A DNA stretch of 64,000 nucleotides from UBA6163 sp031411655 (GCA_031411655.1 JANOBM010000301.1:1-64000); one strand, 5' to 3'; positions 52,717-62,273 are shown, counted from the first letter of the stretch. Numbers and translations are program-made. Notes: generated from the sequence alone by a model not told the origin.

Positions 52717-54732
52717 CTAATAAAAGACATAGTAGTATTCGTCATCGTCGTAGGTATACGAGTATTCATAGTCGGGATCTTCAGGCACGATGGTATCGAT
52801 CGGTTCATAGTAGTAAGGGTCATAGTCTGAGTAGTCACCGGGATCCTGCGAGTCTTCATCTTGATCATCGGAAAGTCCATCACAAGTCAGCGTGTAAGTG
52901 ACCATTGGCACAGGTAGATTGCTTGAGGACACTGCGGCGAACCGAAGGATGTAATCGCCTTCGGGCAACCACACCATTGCGGTGCGTGTTGTCCCTGACC
53001 GCGACACAAATGCGAATCGCGGTTCGAGAGTATAGGCGTCGTAAATGGTCAGCGCTACGCTATGTTCGCTCGACGCGGCCGAGGCGTTCAAATCAAATCG
53101 ATACAGGCGTGTCTTCCCCGCATTCCATTCAACGAAGCGGTCGATGGTCGAATCCACCGCTCCGGTAGCCAAGTGATTCATTTGGCTCATCGGTGTGGAA
53201 AACTCTGCGACAGCGACGTAGTTTCCAACACTCACGTTTGATGACGTATCAACGCTAATTCTAATGTAGTAGTCTTGATTCGCGACTGGTTGTGAAACTT
53301 CGAGCGACCAAGTCCCGTCGTCGCGTAAAATGCCCCTTGCGCCGACACGTTCACCATTGGCATCGCGGACGTGCATTCGCAAGCTTGGCTGCTCCAAGCC
53401 GATTCCAGCGACATGGATAACGAGTCGATCGGAAACCTCCGCGGGGGCAGTGATCTTCCAGTAATCAACGTCGGTGGCCGAAGCAATCGAAGATGTCCAC
53501 TCAAAGCGAGTTCCAGATCCAATGCTACTGGACGTCAGCATCGACGCATTGGCTCGAGTGTCATTAATCCCGGTTTCTGAAGTGATGAGCGGAAAATTCA
53601 CTCCCAATGTTCCTGGACCGCCATGGAATTCCATCGGAACGAGGGATGTCGCCTGGACGGTGGGCGATCGATAGTCAACTTCAAGCACGTAGTCGCCCGC
53701 TGAGTAAATGCTGTCGATAGCAACAACGCGAACGAAGATTTCCGGTAGGCCTATCAATCCTTGGATATTGAGTTCGACATCATTGTCAAAGACGGAAGCA
53801 GCATCGGCTTCGGCGAGCACCTGTCCGGAAGCGTTGAGGATTTCCAGTCGGGACTTAAGCAGGCTAATGCCCGACGAAAGCAACCGAATGGAAACGCTGT
53901 CTTTGCCAGGGAGTGGCACAATTCGGTAGACGTCGACATCCGCTTCATTTTGTATTGATCCACGAGTCCGAATCGTCTCCGCTTCGATATCAATCCCGAC
54001 AGGCATTGGCACCAACGCCGCAGTGACCAGCTGTCCGTTGCTTACTAGTTCGTAAGGATCGGTACGAGCGCCGTAAAGGGCTTGGATGTCAGCAACATCT
54101 TCGACGGAAAGAACGCCTTTGGGAGTCGTATATTGCCGGAACATGACCGACCATTCGAGTAGATTGTCATCTAATCCCAAGGCATTGCCGGTTTCGTTCA
54201 GTAGAAGACTAAAGAGATCTCGGTCGGTCGGACCGAGAGTGGTCGGGTCCGGGGGTAAGTCGCTATCCCAATCGTGATAACGGAAACTTTGATTTGAATT
54301 GATAAGGATGTCGCCAGAGTAGCTTCCGGCGATGGCCTGGAACGGGATTGAGTTTGCGAGCAGACCAGTTTGAGGGATGGCTCCGATGCGAAAGTCGCCA
54401 AACCGCGGATCATTTTGAAGAAACCCAGGCACACCGAATGCGAGGTTCGAGTCGTTACGCAGGCCAACATTGATGTCAGCATGAATGGCCCATGTTTGGA
54501 AGGCTCGCAAAGCGAGTTCCTGCCACTCTTGGCGAATGGCGATTTGATCAAGCATCGCGCCGATCGTGTTGGTTTCGGTACCAACTTGTACACCGTCGGC
54601 TGGAAAACTGATCGTCAAGTCACGTGGTTCGGGCCACGGAACTCCAAAGGCCGCAAGTAGTCTTCGCGGTTCGAGGGACTCCACCAAAACACTTGACTTT
54701 CGTGCAGGCTTACGGGGCGAGAGGTTATTCAT
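52717..54732 (-). CDS. LEPR-XLL surface protein with inactive matrixin-like domain and acidic Tyr-rich tail
   Basis: The 671-residue protein begins with a basic N-terminus and the LEPRRLLA motif at 20-27, typical of exported planctomycete surface proteins. Residues about 35-215 look like a matrixin metalloprotease. The zinc motif position reads NETGNALGLDD (179-189) with N179, N183 and D189 in place of the three histidines; E180, the Met-turn SVMF (195-198) and the family end VADIQALYGAR are kept. So it should not bind zinc normally. Two or three prepeptidase-like beta domains follow (about 235-600). The last 50 residues hold 13 Tyr and 19 Asp/Glu. It lies 27 bases after the kinase gene and is probably co-expressed with it. 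Confidence 0.85.
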   Translation of the reverse strand: MNNLSPRKPARKSSVLVESLEPRRLLAAFGVPWPEPRDLTISFPADGVQVGTETNTIGAMLDQIAIRQEWQELALRAFQTWAIHADINVGLRNDSNLAFGVPGFLQNDPRFGDFRIGAIPQTGLLANSIPFQAIAGSYSGDILINSNQSFRYHDWDSDLPPDPTTLGPTDRDLFSLLLNETGNALGLDDNLLEWSVMFRQYTTPKGVLSVEDVADIQALYGARTDPYELVSNGQLVTAALVPMPVGIDIEAETIRTRGSIQNEADVDVYRIVPLPGKDSVSIRLLSSGISLLKSRLEILNASGQVLAEADAASVFDNDVELNIQGLIGLPEIFVRVVAIDSIYSAGDYVLEVDYRSPTVQATSLVPMEFHGGPGTLGVNFPLITSETGINDTRANASMLTSSSIGSGTRFEWTSSIASATDVDYWKITAPAEVSDRLVIHVAGIGLEQPSLRMHVRDANGERVGARGILRDDGTWSLEVSQPVANQDYYIRISVDTSSNVSVGNYVAVAEFSTPMSQMNHLATGAVDSTIDRFVEWNAGKTRLYRFDLNASAASSEHSVALTIYDAYTLEPRFAFVSRSGTTRTAMVWLPEGDYILRFAAVSSSNLPVPMVTYTLTCDGLSDDQDEDSQDPGDYSDYDPYYYEPIDTIVPEDPDYEYSYTYDDDEYYYVFY

Positions 54733-54759
54733 AGGGATTCTTCAATGCGAAAGTGGTTG

Positions 54760-57700
54760 CTATTCGGTGTACGAAAAAGAGTTGCTTTTTTGTAGCTCGG
54801 GGTTGTTTATCTGAGCGAGCTGGTATGTGCGTTGAATCGCCAGAAACCCTGGCATATGGCGAATGGATTCCAAGTCGGGATCGCTCGACAGACGATCGGC
54901 GTCGTAGCCGGCCTGGATCGCCTGAGATAGATACGAAAGCGAATGAGTCTTGTTGCTTGCGCCGGGTGTCAAGGCACAAACGCAGGCGGCTTGATACAGG
55001 GTTCGTGCGGTATTGGGTGGAGCGATTGCCTTTGTCATGCCTTCCAAGGCTTGTGCATATTCGCCGTCCAGCGCGTAGAGTACGGCTTGATCGACAAGTG
55101 CGCGTTCATTGTTTGGATCCAGTTCAAGGGCTTTTCCAAGCACATCGATCGCCGCATTGCGTTGATCGAGTCGTGTGGCCAGAACGTTTGCGATATTCAC
55201 CAGGATGACGGTACTGTTGGGGTCCATTGATAACGCACGTTGTAGGTCAACGAGCGCCGCTTGGGCGTCATGGTCCTTCCTCGCGATGGCTCTCGAGATC
55301 AAAGCGTCGGGCGATAGATTTTTCGCTTCCATAGCGGCGGCAAAGTCGCGATCCGCTTCCGAATCGTTTCCCATTCGCCTGAACGCACGACTACGAAGAA
55401 GCAGCGTCTGTGCGTTACCGGGACTAAGTTCGAGTGCCTTGTGTAGGTCCGATAATCCCTCCCTCCCCCGTTCTTCTGCAAGCCTTACCAGTGCGCGCGA
55501 GGTCCAAGCGGACACGAGGTTTTGATCGAGTTGGATGGCCTTCGTCATGTCTGCTTCCGCATCTCTCGTCGCCCCCAGTTGCCGATAGCACCGACCTCGA
55601 AGGAGACGCAGCATCGCAGAGCGAGGAACTCGTTCGATTGACTGAGTGAACGATATTTTTGCATTCTCGTAGTCCCCGGCGGAGTACTGCGATCTTCCGA
55701 GCATCGTCCAACGCAATGACGACGGAATGGTATTTCGATCAGCAAGCGAAGTCAGCAAAGCGGACGCTTCACCCCAGCTTTGCTGAATCATTAATCTTGA
55801 AGCCTCCAAATAGACCTCCGTATCACTCGTCGCAAGTGAATTCGCAGCCTTGGCCCTCAGCAAGTCGGATGCCTTTAGGTCACGGGAAAATTTGGCAAAT
55901 TGAGACTTCAGAAAAAGAAACGCGCGGGATGGGATATCTCCGCGAACACGGTCCGCGACATCCAAGATCTGATCAAGTCTTGCCAATTGCACGGCAGTCA
56001 GTTCGCCTTGTGCTTCGATAATGACCAGTCTTTGTGATTCTGCGATTCCAGTTTGAAGCAAGTGACGCAGCAAAATTGCACGACGTTTTAGTCGTAGTTC
56101 CTCGTTTAAGTGCTGCCAATCAAATTGATCAAGTCCGTCGTCATCGAGAATCCCAAATTGTTCAAGAGGCTTCATTACCTCCTGGATTCCGTTTTCTGTA
56201 TTTCTCTCAGGGTCGAGCATTGCAGAGAAAAGGACTTCCGTAGAAGCATTTTCAAAGTCATTGAATCTCGTCGCCGCCGCCATTTCGATGGAATGCTGGC
56301 GCCACACGCAGGCCAGGCTAATGACCGGCAGCAACACCAACATCGATAGCACCGCCACGGATCCACCCGAGAGTATTCGTGGGTGCCGAAGGAACCATTT
56401 CCGAGCGCGATAGGTGATGGGATCAGCCGTATGCACAAGGGGCAGGTGGTTGCGTTCTCGCTCGAGATCTTCTTGCAATTGCTCGGCTGACTGATAGCGA
56501 GATTTTGGTAGAAAGGCGATCGCATGATTGATGATGCATCTCATTCCCGTCGGCACCCGATCACTTGATCGCCAATCAGGAGGCATTCTGCGGGCATCGA
56601 TCGCCGCTTCGAGATCGATCGGAGCGCTAGAGTTGGGTGTTGGGTAGGGCAGACGACCCGTCAGGAACTCAAATAGGATAATGCCGAGGCTGTAGATATC
56701 CGACGCACCATTGGTGGCTATCGTTTGGCCCATCAAAGCGCGATAGGACTCCGGTGCCATATAGGGAAGTGTTCCGCCAACGTACTGAGACTTTCGGCGG
56801 TCGAGCGACTGGGCCAAATTAAAGTCCAGCAGCGCCGGTTCACCATCGTTTCGAATCAGTACATTGCCCGGTTTGAGGTCGCCGTGCAGAATTCCACGCG
56901 CATGGGAATGGGCGAGCGCGGAGGCGAGTTTTGCTACCATCCATCCTGCTAGCGCGGGGCAGTCTAATGTTCGCAACTGCTCCAGGGGCATCAACACCGC
57001 TCGCTCGTCAGCAGCAGGACGGGCAAAAAAGTCGCGCGAAGAAGACTCGGGAGGTTTGCCTTCCGCTACAGTTGTTGCCTCGTGGATCTGACCCCGAACC
57101 GTTGCGAGCAGGCTTTCGCCGCTGCGAGCCTCAGCGTGTACACCATTTCGCAAAAACGCAGCGAGCGTCACCGAGCCCGCATAGGGCATACAGATGACCG
57201 ACCATCTACCGATCTGATGGAACGAGTAAATCGGTACGATGTTGGTGTGCTGAAGCATCGCCATCGATTGTGGCTCAGTGATCGGTTGATCAACGATTTT
57301 CAGCACGACATAACGGTTGGCCAGTTCATCTTGAGTAGCCAAGTAGACCTTACTAAACGCTCCTTGCCCGATCTCTTTAACCAGTTGAAAGCCAATGTCC
57401 CTTAGGGCGTTTTCGACCATCGATTCTGTACCGGTTGATGCCAACCTTAGTACCGGTGAAGACGATTCAGCATAAGATGAGGCTTCATCCTGTAACGTTT
57501 TGAACCAACTGAGATCCTTTACACCGGGCAGATGCCGCCACCTTGCTGCAGAGATTGCCCGTCCACAATTTAGATGAGAGCGATAGTCCTCGAAGGCAAT
57601 TCGGCCAACGCACTCGGTATTAGTTAATAACTCGCGGAACTCACGAAAATAATCATCGAGTTGAAACTCAATCCCTTGCTTGTGTCGCATTTCGATATCA

Positions 57701-57912
57701 ATGCGGACCAGCTCCGTAATGGCATTCGGTTCTAGTCCTAAGCCGAAATCTTGTAGCAGGTGCGAGATTTCGGTGCCCGAACGCGGTGACCAATTCTCTT
57801 CAAAGCAATCGATGGCTTCCTCAAGAATGTCGGTAGTCGCATGGTCAATCATCGTGGATGGCATTACCTCCGTTGAAAGGTGGTGAATGGTTGTTCGCCA
57901 CCGTGAAAGCAT
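54760..57912 (-). CDS. Membrane Ser/Thr protein kinase with TPR repeats (HGD/DFN type)
   Basis: The protein has 1050 residues. The kinase domain spans about 175-480: glycine loop IGQGAFSKVY (181-190), K205, alpha-C glutamate E213, catalytic HGDLKPGN (343-350), DFN (363-365) in place of DFG, and APE (386-388). The HRD arginine is glycine, so it is not regulated by the usual activation-loop arginine contact. There is one transmembrane helix near 500-522. The outer part has about ten TPR units (for example GDYENAKISFTQSIERVP). The first 160 residues form an N-terminal helical domain. ATG 57912 is the longest start; M17 or M21 are possible. The sigma factor gene is 72 bases upstream on the same strand. 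Confidence 0.9.
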   Translation of the reverse strand: MLSRWRTTIHHLSTEVMPSTMIDHATTDILEEAIDCFEENWSPRSGTEISHLLQDFGLGLEPNAITELVRIDIEMRHKQGIEFQLDDYFREFRELLTNTECVGRIAFEDYRSHLNCGRAISAARWRHLPGVKDLSWFKTLQDEASSYAESSSPVLRLASTGTESMVENALRDIGFQLVKEIGQGAFSKVYLATQDELANRYVVLKIVDQPITEPQSMAMLQHTNIVPIYSFHQIGRWSVICMPYAGSVTLAAFLRNGVHAEARSGESLLATVRGQIHEATTVAEGKPPESSSRDFFARPAADERAVLMPLEQLRTLDCPALAGWMVAKLASALAHSHARGILHGDLKPGNVLIRNDGEPALLDFNLAQSLDRRKSQYVGGTLPYMAPESYRALMGQTIATNGASDIYSLGIILFEFLTGRLPYPTPNSSAPIDLEAAIDARRMPPDWRSSDRVPTGMRCIINHAIAFLPKSRYQSAEQLQEDLERERNHLPLVHTADPITYRARKWFLRHPRILSGGSVAVLSMLVLLPVISLACVWRQHSIEMAAATRFNDFENASTEVLFSAMLDPERNTENGIQEVMKPLEQFGILDDDGLDQFDWQHLNEELRLKRRAILLRHLLQTGIAESQRLVIIEAQGELTAVQLARLDQILDVADRVRGDIPSRAFLFLKSQFAKFSRDLKASDLLRAKAANSLATSDTEVYLEASRLMIQQSWGEASALLTSLADRNTIPSSLRWTMLGRSQYSAGDYENAKISFTQSIERVPRSAMLRLLRGRCYRQLGATRDAEADMTKAIQLDQNLVSAWTSRALVRLAEERGREGLSDLHKALELSPGNAQTLLLRSRAFRRMGNDSEADRDFAAAMEAKNLSPDALISRAIARKDHDAQAALVDLQRALSMDPNSTVILVNIANVLATRLDQRNAAIDVLGKALELDPNNERALVDQAVLYALDGEYAQALEGMTKAIAPPNTARTLYQAACVCALTPGASNKTHSLSYLSQAIQAGYDADRLSSDPDLESIRHMPGFLAIQRTYQLAQINNPELQKSNSFSYTE

Positions 57913-57984
57913 CCGGGTCTCAATAAAGGTAAGGAAAATGACGGCCGATAATCCGCCACTATTTTTTATAAACTATCAAGATTT

Positions 57985-58626
57985 TTAAGAATGAGCGTGA
58001 GCGCGACTGCTGTCGCTTCCACTGTCATCTTCCAGTAGCAGAATGGCTAAGCGTTCGCGGCTACGTTGGAGACTTCTTTCGACCGTGCGAAGAGTACGCT
58101 TGGTTCGTTCACTAATCTCATGGACTTGATAGCCATCCATTCGTAGCGAAAGTATTTCTCGATCCAATGGGCGAAGTGATTGGAGAATTTCGTGTACGCA
58201 GATTTCGAGAAACTCGAGCGAAGACGAATCAACGAGAGTCGTCTCATCTACCAATTCAAGCGACGTTGTTCGTGAGATGTCACGACGCTGCGCTGTCTGA
58301 TGAGTACCGCGGCGACGGAGCTTATTTACAGCGATGACGGCCAGAAGATTCCACAGAGTTGACCCGGGTGGCGCGTCATAATTCCCAGACTGCATGCCTC
58401 GGAAAATGCTTTTAAAAACACTTTGGACGACGTCTTCCGGTTCGGTGGTAGCACGAAGCTTGGCGCCGAGTTTGGATTCAACCAACCCGAAAACTCGCCG
58501 TGCGTATCGGTGGTAGAGAGCGTTCGCTGCGCTTTCGTCTCCATCCTTGATCATCAATACCAAGGACCGATCAGACGGGGTGAGTAACCCCTGCGAAATC
58601 GGATCCTTGGGTGGCACGGGAGACAT
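57985..58626 (-). CDS. ECF-type sigma factor
   Basis: The 213-residue sigma factor has region 2 at about 20-95 (SLVLMIKDGDESAANALYHRYARRVFGLV, then EPEDVVQSVFKSIFRGMQSG, quoted in part). Region 4 is at about 140-200 (LRPLDREILSLRMDGYQVHEISERTKRTLRTVERSLQRSRERL, quoted in part). The linker is about 45 residues. It should direct RNA polymerase to a set of promoters. No anti-sigma gene is adjacent; instead a membrane Ser/Thr kinase gene follows, as in the ECF-STK pairs known from planctomycetes. The kinase may activate the factor by phosphorylation. Its own promoter should lie at 58627-58750. Confidence 0.93.
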   Translation of the reverse strand: MSPVPPKDPISQGLLTPSDRSLVLMIKDGDESAANALYHRYARRVFGLVESKLGAKLRATTEPEDVVQSVFKSIFRGMQSGNYDAPPGSTLWNLLAVIAVNKLRRRGTHQTAQRRDISRTTSLELVDETTLVDSSSLEFLEICVHEILQSLRPLDREILSLRMDGYQVHEISERTKRTLRTVERSLQRSRERLAILLLEDDSGSDSSRAHAHS

Positions 58627-59033
58627 GATTCCAGAGATGAAATGGCGGTCGCGATAATTGCCTAGGATAACGCGGCAAGCGGGAACTGCAATTGTGATGA
58701 TGCGTGATGCGCCCGTCGCCTCATTCCTAAAGCCCCATGGGTCACCGCGTTAGGATCATGCTGCAAAGAAAGAAACAGGCGAGCGCGACCGACTCTGCCC
58801 CAACTTTTTGAGTTGGGATGCCCCAGCTCGTGCCGCGCCCGCCTGCCCGTACACCGGTTGAACTTGAACCGGTTAATGATCAGACGCGGAGCGTGCCCCG
58901 ATCCAGCGTCTGTACTGGGGAGGCGATAAGCCAGGCAAAGTCCGCCGCAATTTTTCAAAAAACTTCGAATAAAATTGGCGAGTCGGAAGCGAGGGCGGCA
59001 AAGGGTGTAAAAGTGCGACTGGCCAAGTCGCGG
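58627..59033. other. Intergenic region with several hairpins
   Basis: These 407 bases separate the sigma factor start from the hisB stop. The stretch holds a 7-bp hairpin (58799-58817, cccaact/agttggg), a second 7-bp hairpin (58853-58873, accggtt/aaccggt) and the hisB terminator candidate (59015-59031). No gene is supported. Confidence 0.6.
59015..59031 (-). terminator. Probable terminator of the his operon
   Basis: On the minus strand GCGACT pairs with AGTCGC around TGGCC, three bases after the hisB stop, and is followed by ACTTTT. The stem is short (6 bp) but well placed for the end of the hisD-hisC-hisB transcript. Confidence 0.5.
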
Positions 59034-59621
59034 CTAGAGAAGGCCTTTCGTGCTAGGGATCCCTGTTGCTCGGGGGTCTAGGGAAGCAGCCATGCGAATC
59101 GCTCGAGCAGTCGATTTGAACACCGCTTCCGCGATGTGGTGCCCATTTTTGCCATGGTGCAGGACGACATGCAAATTTGCCCGAGCGTTTGCGGCAAAGG
59201 ATTGCCAAAAGTGCTCGACAAGCTCGCTGTCAAAGCTTCCTATCTTGGCTGCTGCGATCGGCGCGTGATACTCGAACGCATAGCGGCCACCCAAATCAAT
59301 CGCCGAAGTTACCAAGCACTCATCCATCGGCAACGTGAAGTGGCCATAACGGCAAATGCCAGCCCGCGTGTCGAGCGCTTGGTCGATCGCCTGACCCAGG
59401 GCGATTCCGATATCTTCTGCCGTATGGTGGTCGTCAACATGCAGGTCGCCTTTGGCGATCACATCCAGATCGATGGCGGCATGTTTGGCGAGAAGGTCAA
59501 GCATGTGGTCGAGAAACCCGATTCCCGATTGCCGCTTCCCCTCACCGGTTCCATCCAACGCCAGTCGCAAGTGGATCTCGGTTTCATTGGTTTTGCGATC
59601 GATCGATGCCGTACGTTTCAT
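59034..59621 (-). CDS. hisB: Imidazoleglycerol-phosphate dehydratase
   Basis: The 195-residue monofunctional HisB converts imidazoleglycerol phosphate to imidazole acetol phosphate in histidine synthesis. The manganese histidine motifs are all present: GFLDHMLDLLAKHA, DDHHTAEDIGIALG, VEHFWQSFAANARANLHV and GHHIAEAVFKSTARA. The length is that of the family. I chose the ATG at 59621 because it overlaps the hisC stop (ATGA) and because the sequence before it is not conserved. It is the last gene of the hisD-hisC-hisB operon. Confidence 0.96.
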   Translation of the reverse strand: MKRTASIDRKTNETEIHLRLALDGTGEGKRQSGIGFLDHMLDLLAKHAAIDLDVIAKGDLHVDDHHTAEDIGIALGQAIDQALDTRAGICRYGHFTLPMDECLVTSAIDLGGRYAFEYHAPIAAAKIGSFDSELVEHFWQSFAANARANLHVVLHHGKNGHHIAEAVFKSTARAIRMAASLDPRATGIPSTKGLL

Positions 59622-60685
59622 GATTGCTTCAGCCAGTTTTCGATAAGGTCTAAGCACGCATCGACTTGTTCATCGGTACCAACGGAGATGCGCAGTCCGT
59701 CGCCATAGCCTGGGTAATTCATGTAACGGATCAAATAGCCACCCGCTTTGCAATACTCGTAGATTCGCTGGTGGCTCGCATTTGGGTGCTGACACCAAAC
59801 AAAATTAGCTTCAGAAGGAGTCACCTCAAAACCAAGCTGTACCAGAATCTTGGACATTCTTTCTCGTGTAGCGATCATGCGTGAACAGACCTCGGCAAGC
59901 CATTCCCGGCTCTGAATGGCTGCGGTGGCAGCAGCGATCGAGATCATGTCGCAATTGTAGCTGTCCTTGATCTTGGCGAGCTCGGCAATGATATGCGGCT
60001 GTGCGATCAGGTAGCCAAAGCGGATGCCCGCCAGCGCGTATGATTTGCTGAGCGTTCGTGTCACCAGAACTCGTTCATTGGATTTGACTAAGTCGATGCA
60101 GTTAGTACTCGCAAAGTCGACATAGGCCTCATCGACCACCAGCGGACAGGTCAAACGATCGGCCATCAAACCAACTTCGCGAGGTGGAATCAGGGTGCCG
60201 CTCGGACTGTTAGGATTAGGTAGGAGTACCAAGCGTAATTTCTCGTCGCCGACTGAAAACGCGGCAGGTAGGCTCCAGTCGGGTTGGAATGCGATCTGTT
60301 CCCAGTTCGCACCTTGAATATCCGCGAGCGTGCGATAGAGGATGTAGCTCGGATGAGGTAGACGAAGTCGCTCGCCTTCACCGACAAAGCCACGGACCAG
60401 AATCGTTAGGATTTCGTCACTGCCGTTGCCCGCGAGAATCCACTCGGGGCCGGGTAGTCCGAGTGCTTCGGCGGCCGCGACGCGAAACGATTGCGCCATC
60501 GGGCTGGGATAACGATTCAGTGGCCCGGTGGCGGCCTTGCATATCGCTTGGACGACCGCAGGTGCCGGTGGATAAGGGTTTTCGTTTGTATTTAGCTTGA
60601 TAAGTTCACTGCCACGCGGTTGCTCGCCCGGAGTGTACGGCTGCATTTTCGCCAGCGCAGTGCGAAAGAGAGATTGATTAGCCAA
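59618..60685 (-). CDS. hisC: Histidinol-phosphate aminotransferase
   Basis: The 355-residue PLP enzyme makes histidinol phosphate. Motifs: QPYTPGEQPRG, LIKLNTNENPYPPAP, ILAGNGSDEILTILVRGF, LPNPNSPSGTLIP, VVDEAYVDFA and the PLP lysine in RTLSKSYALAGIRFGYL. The start is not certain. I use TTG at 60685 because homologs begin with an LFR..l..MQPY segment. The next choice is ATG at 60646. Upstream frames reach into hisD and are not real. No ribosome binding site is clear, so coupling to hisD (37 bases) is possible. Its stop overlaps hisB by four bases. Confidence 0.95.
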   Translation of the reverse strand: MANQSLFRTALAKMQPYTPGEQPRGSELIKLNTNENPYPPAPAVVQAICKAATGPLNRYPSPMAQSFRVAAAEALGLPGPEWILAGNGSDEILTILVRGFVGEGERLRLPHPSYILYRTLADIQGANWEQIAFQPDWSLPAAFSVGDEKLRLVLLPNPNSPSGTLIPPREVGLMADRLTCPLVVDEAYVDFASTNCIDLVKSNERVLVTRTLSKSYALAGIRFGYLIAQPHIIAELAKIKDSYNCDMISIAAATAAIQSREWLAEVCSRMIATRERMSKILVQLGFEVTPSEANFVWCQHPNASHQRIYEYCKAGGYLIRYMNYPGYGDGLRISVGTDEQVDACLDLIENWLKQS

Positions 60686-60722
60686 GGTGAATCTGGTGTG
60701 CGTCGAGGGTGTTTGATTTGGT

Positions 60723-62141
60723 TTAAAGTCGGATCGAAACGCTTCGTGCGTGGGCGGTAAGGCCTTCTTCAAGTGCGAGTCTTTCAACGTCGCCCGCAAT
60801 TTCACGAAGCGCGGCTTCGTCGAACTCAGTGACGCTGCCGCTGCGCAGGAAGCTGTTGCTCGACAACCCTGCGGCGAAAGTACAGGTGCCGCCGGTGGGG
60901 AGCACATGACTTGGGCCTGCAGCATAGTCCCCAAGTGCCACCGGAGTATGGTGACCCAGGAACGCCGCGCCACTATTCCGTATTTTTGCAAGTAAAGATG
61001 ACGGATTGGCCGTTTGGATGTGCAGGTGCTCCGGAGCAAACTGATCGGTCAGCTCACAAGCATGATCGGAATCACGTACCAGAACGAAGGCACCAAATGA
61101 CTCCAGGCTATCGATCGTCAATTCCGAACGCTCCAACGCGACGACTTGTCGACAAAGCGCAGCGTCCACGCGATCGATCAGCGTTTCGTCCCAAGAAATC
61201 AAAATCGCGGACCCAGGTGAATGCTCTGCCTGTGCCAGAAGGTCAGCGGCAATGAACTCGGGATTGGCGGTTTCGTCCGCAATGACGATCACTTCGCTGG
61301 GGCCGGCGAACGAATCGATGTCCACCGTTCCGTACACGTATTTCTTGGCCAAGGCTACGAATAAACTACCAGGGCCAACGATCTTATCCACCGCGGGCAG
61401 CGCGTCGCACCCATATGCCATCGCGGCAACCCCTTGGGCACCACCGACTCGGTAGACTTCCTTTACTCCCAATTCGTGACAAGTAGCCAACATGACTTGG
61501 TTGTAAGCACCAAACGCCGTTGGTGGTGCCACGACCGCGATCTCCTTCACGCCTGCAACCTGTGCGAGCACGACCGTCATTAATACAGTCGAAGGATAGG
61601 CCGCCGCCCCACCGGGAACGCAAACACCAATTCGTCGCAGCGGGACATAGCGTTGCCAAAGTGATACCCCAGGCCGCGGATTCACTTTGACGTCTTGGTG
61701 CAGAATCGATCGCTGGAATATCTCGATATTTTCTCGGATGCGGCGTATCGAACGCATCAGGTTTGGGTCTGCGGCGCGATGTGCCTCTGCCATGACATCC
61801 AGTGGAACACGGAGTTGTTCCTTTGACAGTTCGACCTTGTCCAGTAGCCCACCGTACCGTAGCACCGCCTCCGTGCCCTCCTTTCGCACGTCGTCACAAA
61901 TTCGCTGCACGACCTGGCTGGGACTCAATGGGGCGCCAAACACCTGCTCGGTAAGTGCCCTGCCACGGGGGCTGACGACATCGCCCCGAGGGCTCAGTTT
62001 TTCGCGAAGTTGCGCGAGCAGCGCAGCGGCTCCGATCCCACCGCGTGTCTGGCAATCAAGGCCCGGCGTTGCGGGGCTTGTTACACCATTGCGGGCGTCG
62101 ACTCGTTGAATCGTAACTGTTTTGGGTTCAATCGCGGGCAT
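60723..62141 (-). CDS. hisD: Histidinol dehydrogenase
   Basis: The 472-residue NAD-dependent enzyme oxidises histidinol to histidine in two steps. Visible motifs: VCVPGGAAAYPSTVLM, VGPGSLFVALAKKYVYG, DSFAGPSEVIVIADETANP, AQAEHSPGSAILI, FAPEHLHIQTANP and GHHTPVALGDYAAGPSHVLPTGG (quoted in part). The glutamate and histidine pair of the active site is in EH. I prefer ATG 62141 over 62180; the longer form overlaps the divergent threonine aldolase leader and adds no conserved sequence. It is the first gene of the his operon; the promoter should lie at 62142-62273, shared with the aldolase gene. Confidence 0.96.
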   Translation of the reverse strand: MPAIEPKTVTIQRVDARNGVTSPATPGLDCQTRGGIGAAALLAQLREKLSPRGDVVSPRGRALTEQVFGAPLSPSQVVQRICDDVRKEGTEAVLRYGGLLDKVELSKEQLRVPLDVMAEAHRAADPNLMRSIRRIRENIEIFQRSILHQDVKVNPRPGVSLWQRYVPLRRIGVCVPGGAAAYPSTVLMTVVLAQVAGVKEIAVVAPPTAFGAYNQVMLATCHELGVKEVYRVGGAQGVAAMAYGCDALPAVDKIVGPGSLFVALAKKYVYGTVDIDSFAGPSEVIVIADETANPEFIAADLLAQAEHSPGSAILISWDETLIDRVDAALCRQVVALERSELTIDSLESFGAFVLVRDSDHACELTDQFAPEHLHIQTANPSSLLAKIRNSGAAFLGHHTPVALGDYAAGPSHVLPTGGTCTFAAGLSSNSFLRSGSVTEFDEAALREIAGDVERLALEEGLTAHARSVSIRL

Positions 62142-62273
62142 TGGGAAGGCAGTCGAAGGTGATGGGGGGGCAAAATGCATGCAAAAACGTGTTGGGCCGA
62201 CAGTACTATGGTAAGCGGATACAATCGAGTTGTTTACCCGTCAAATGCCCCTTCGCTCAACCGTGACGAAAAA

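Noticed and set aside
60686..61039. N-terminal extension of hisC into hisD
   Set aside because: The extra sequence overlaps conserved hisD coding sequence in another frame; HisC homologs start close to QPYTPG.
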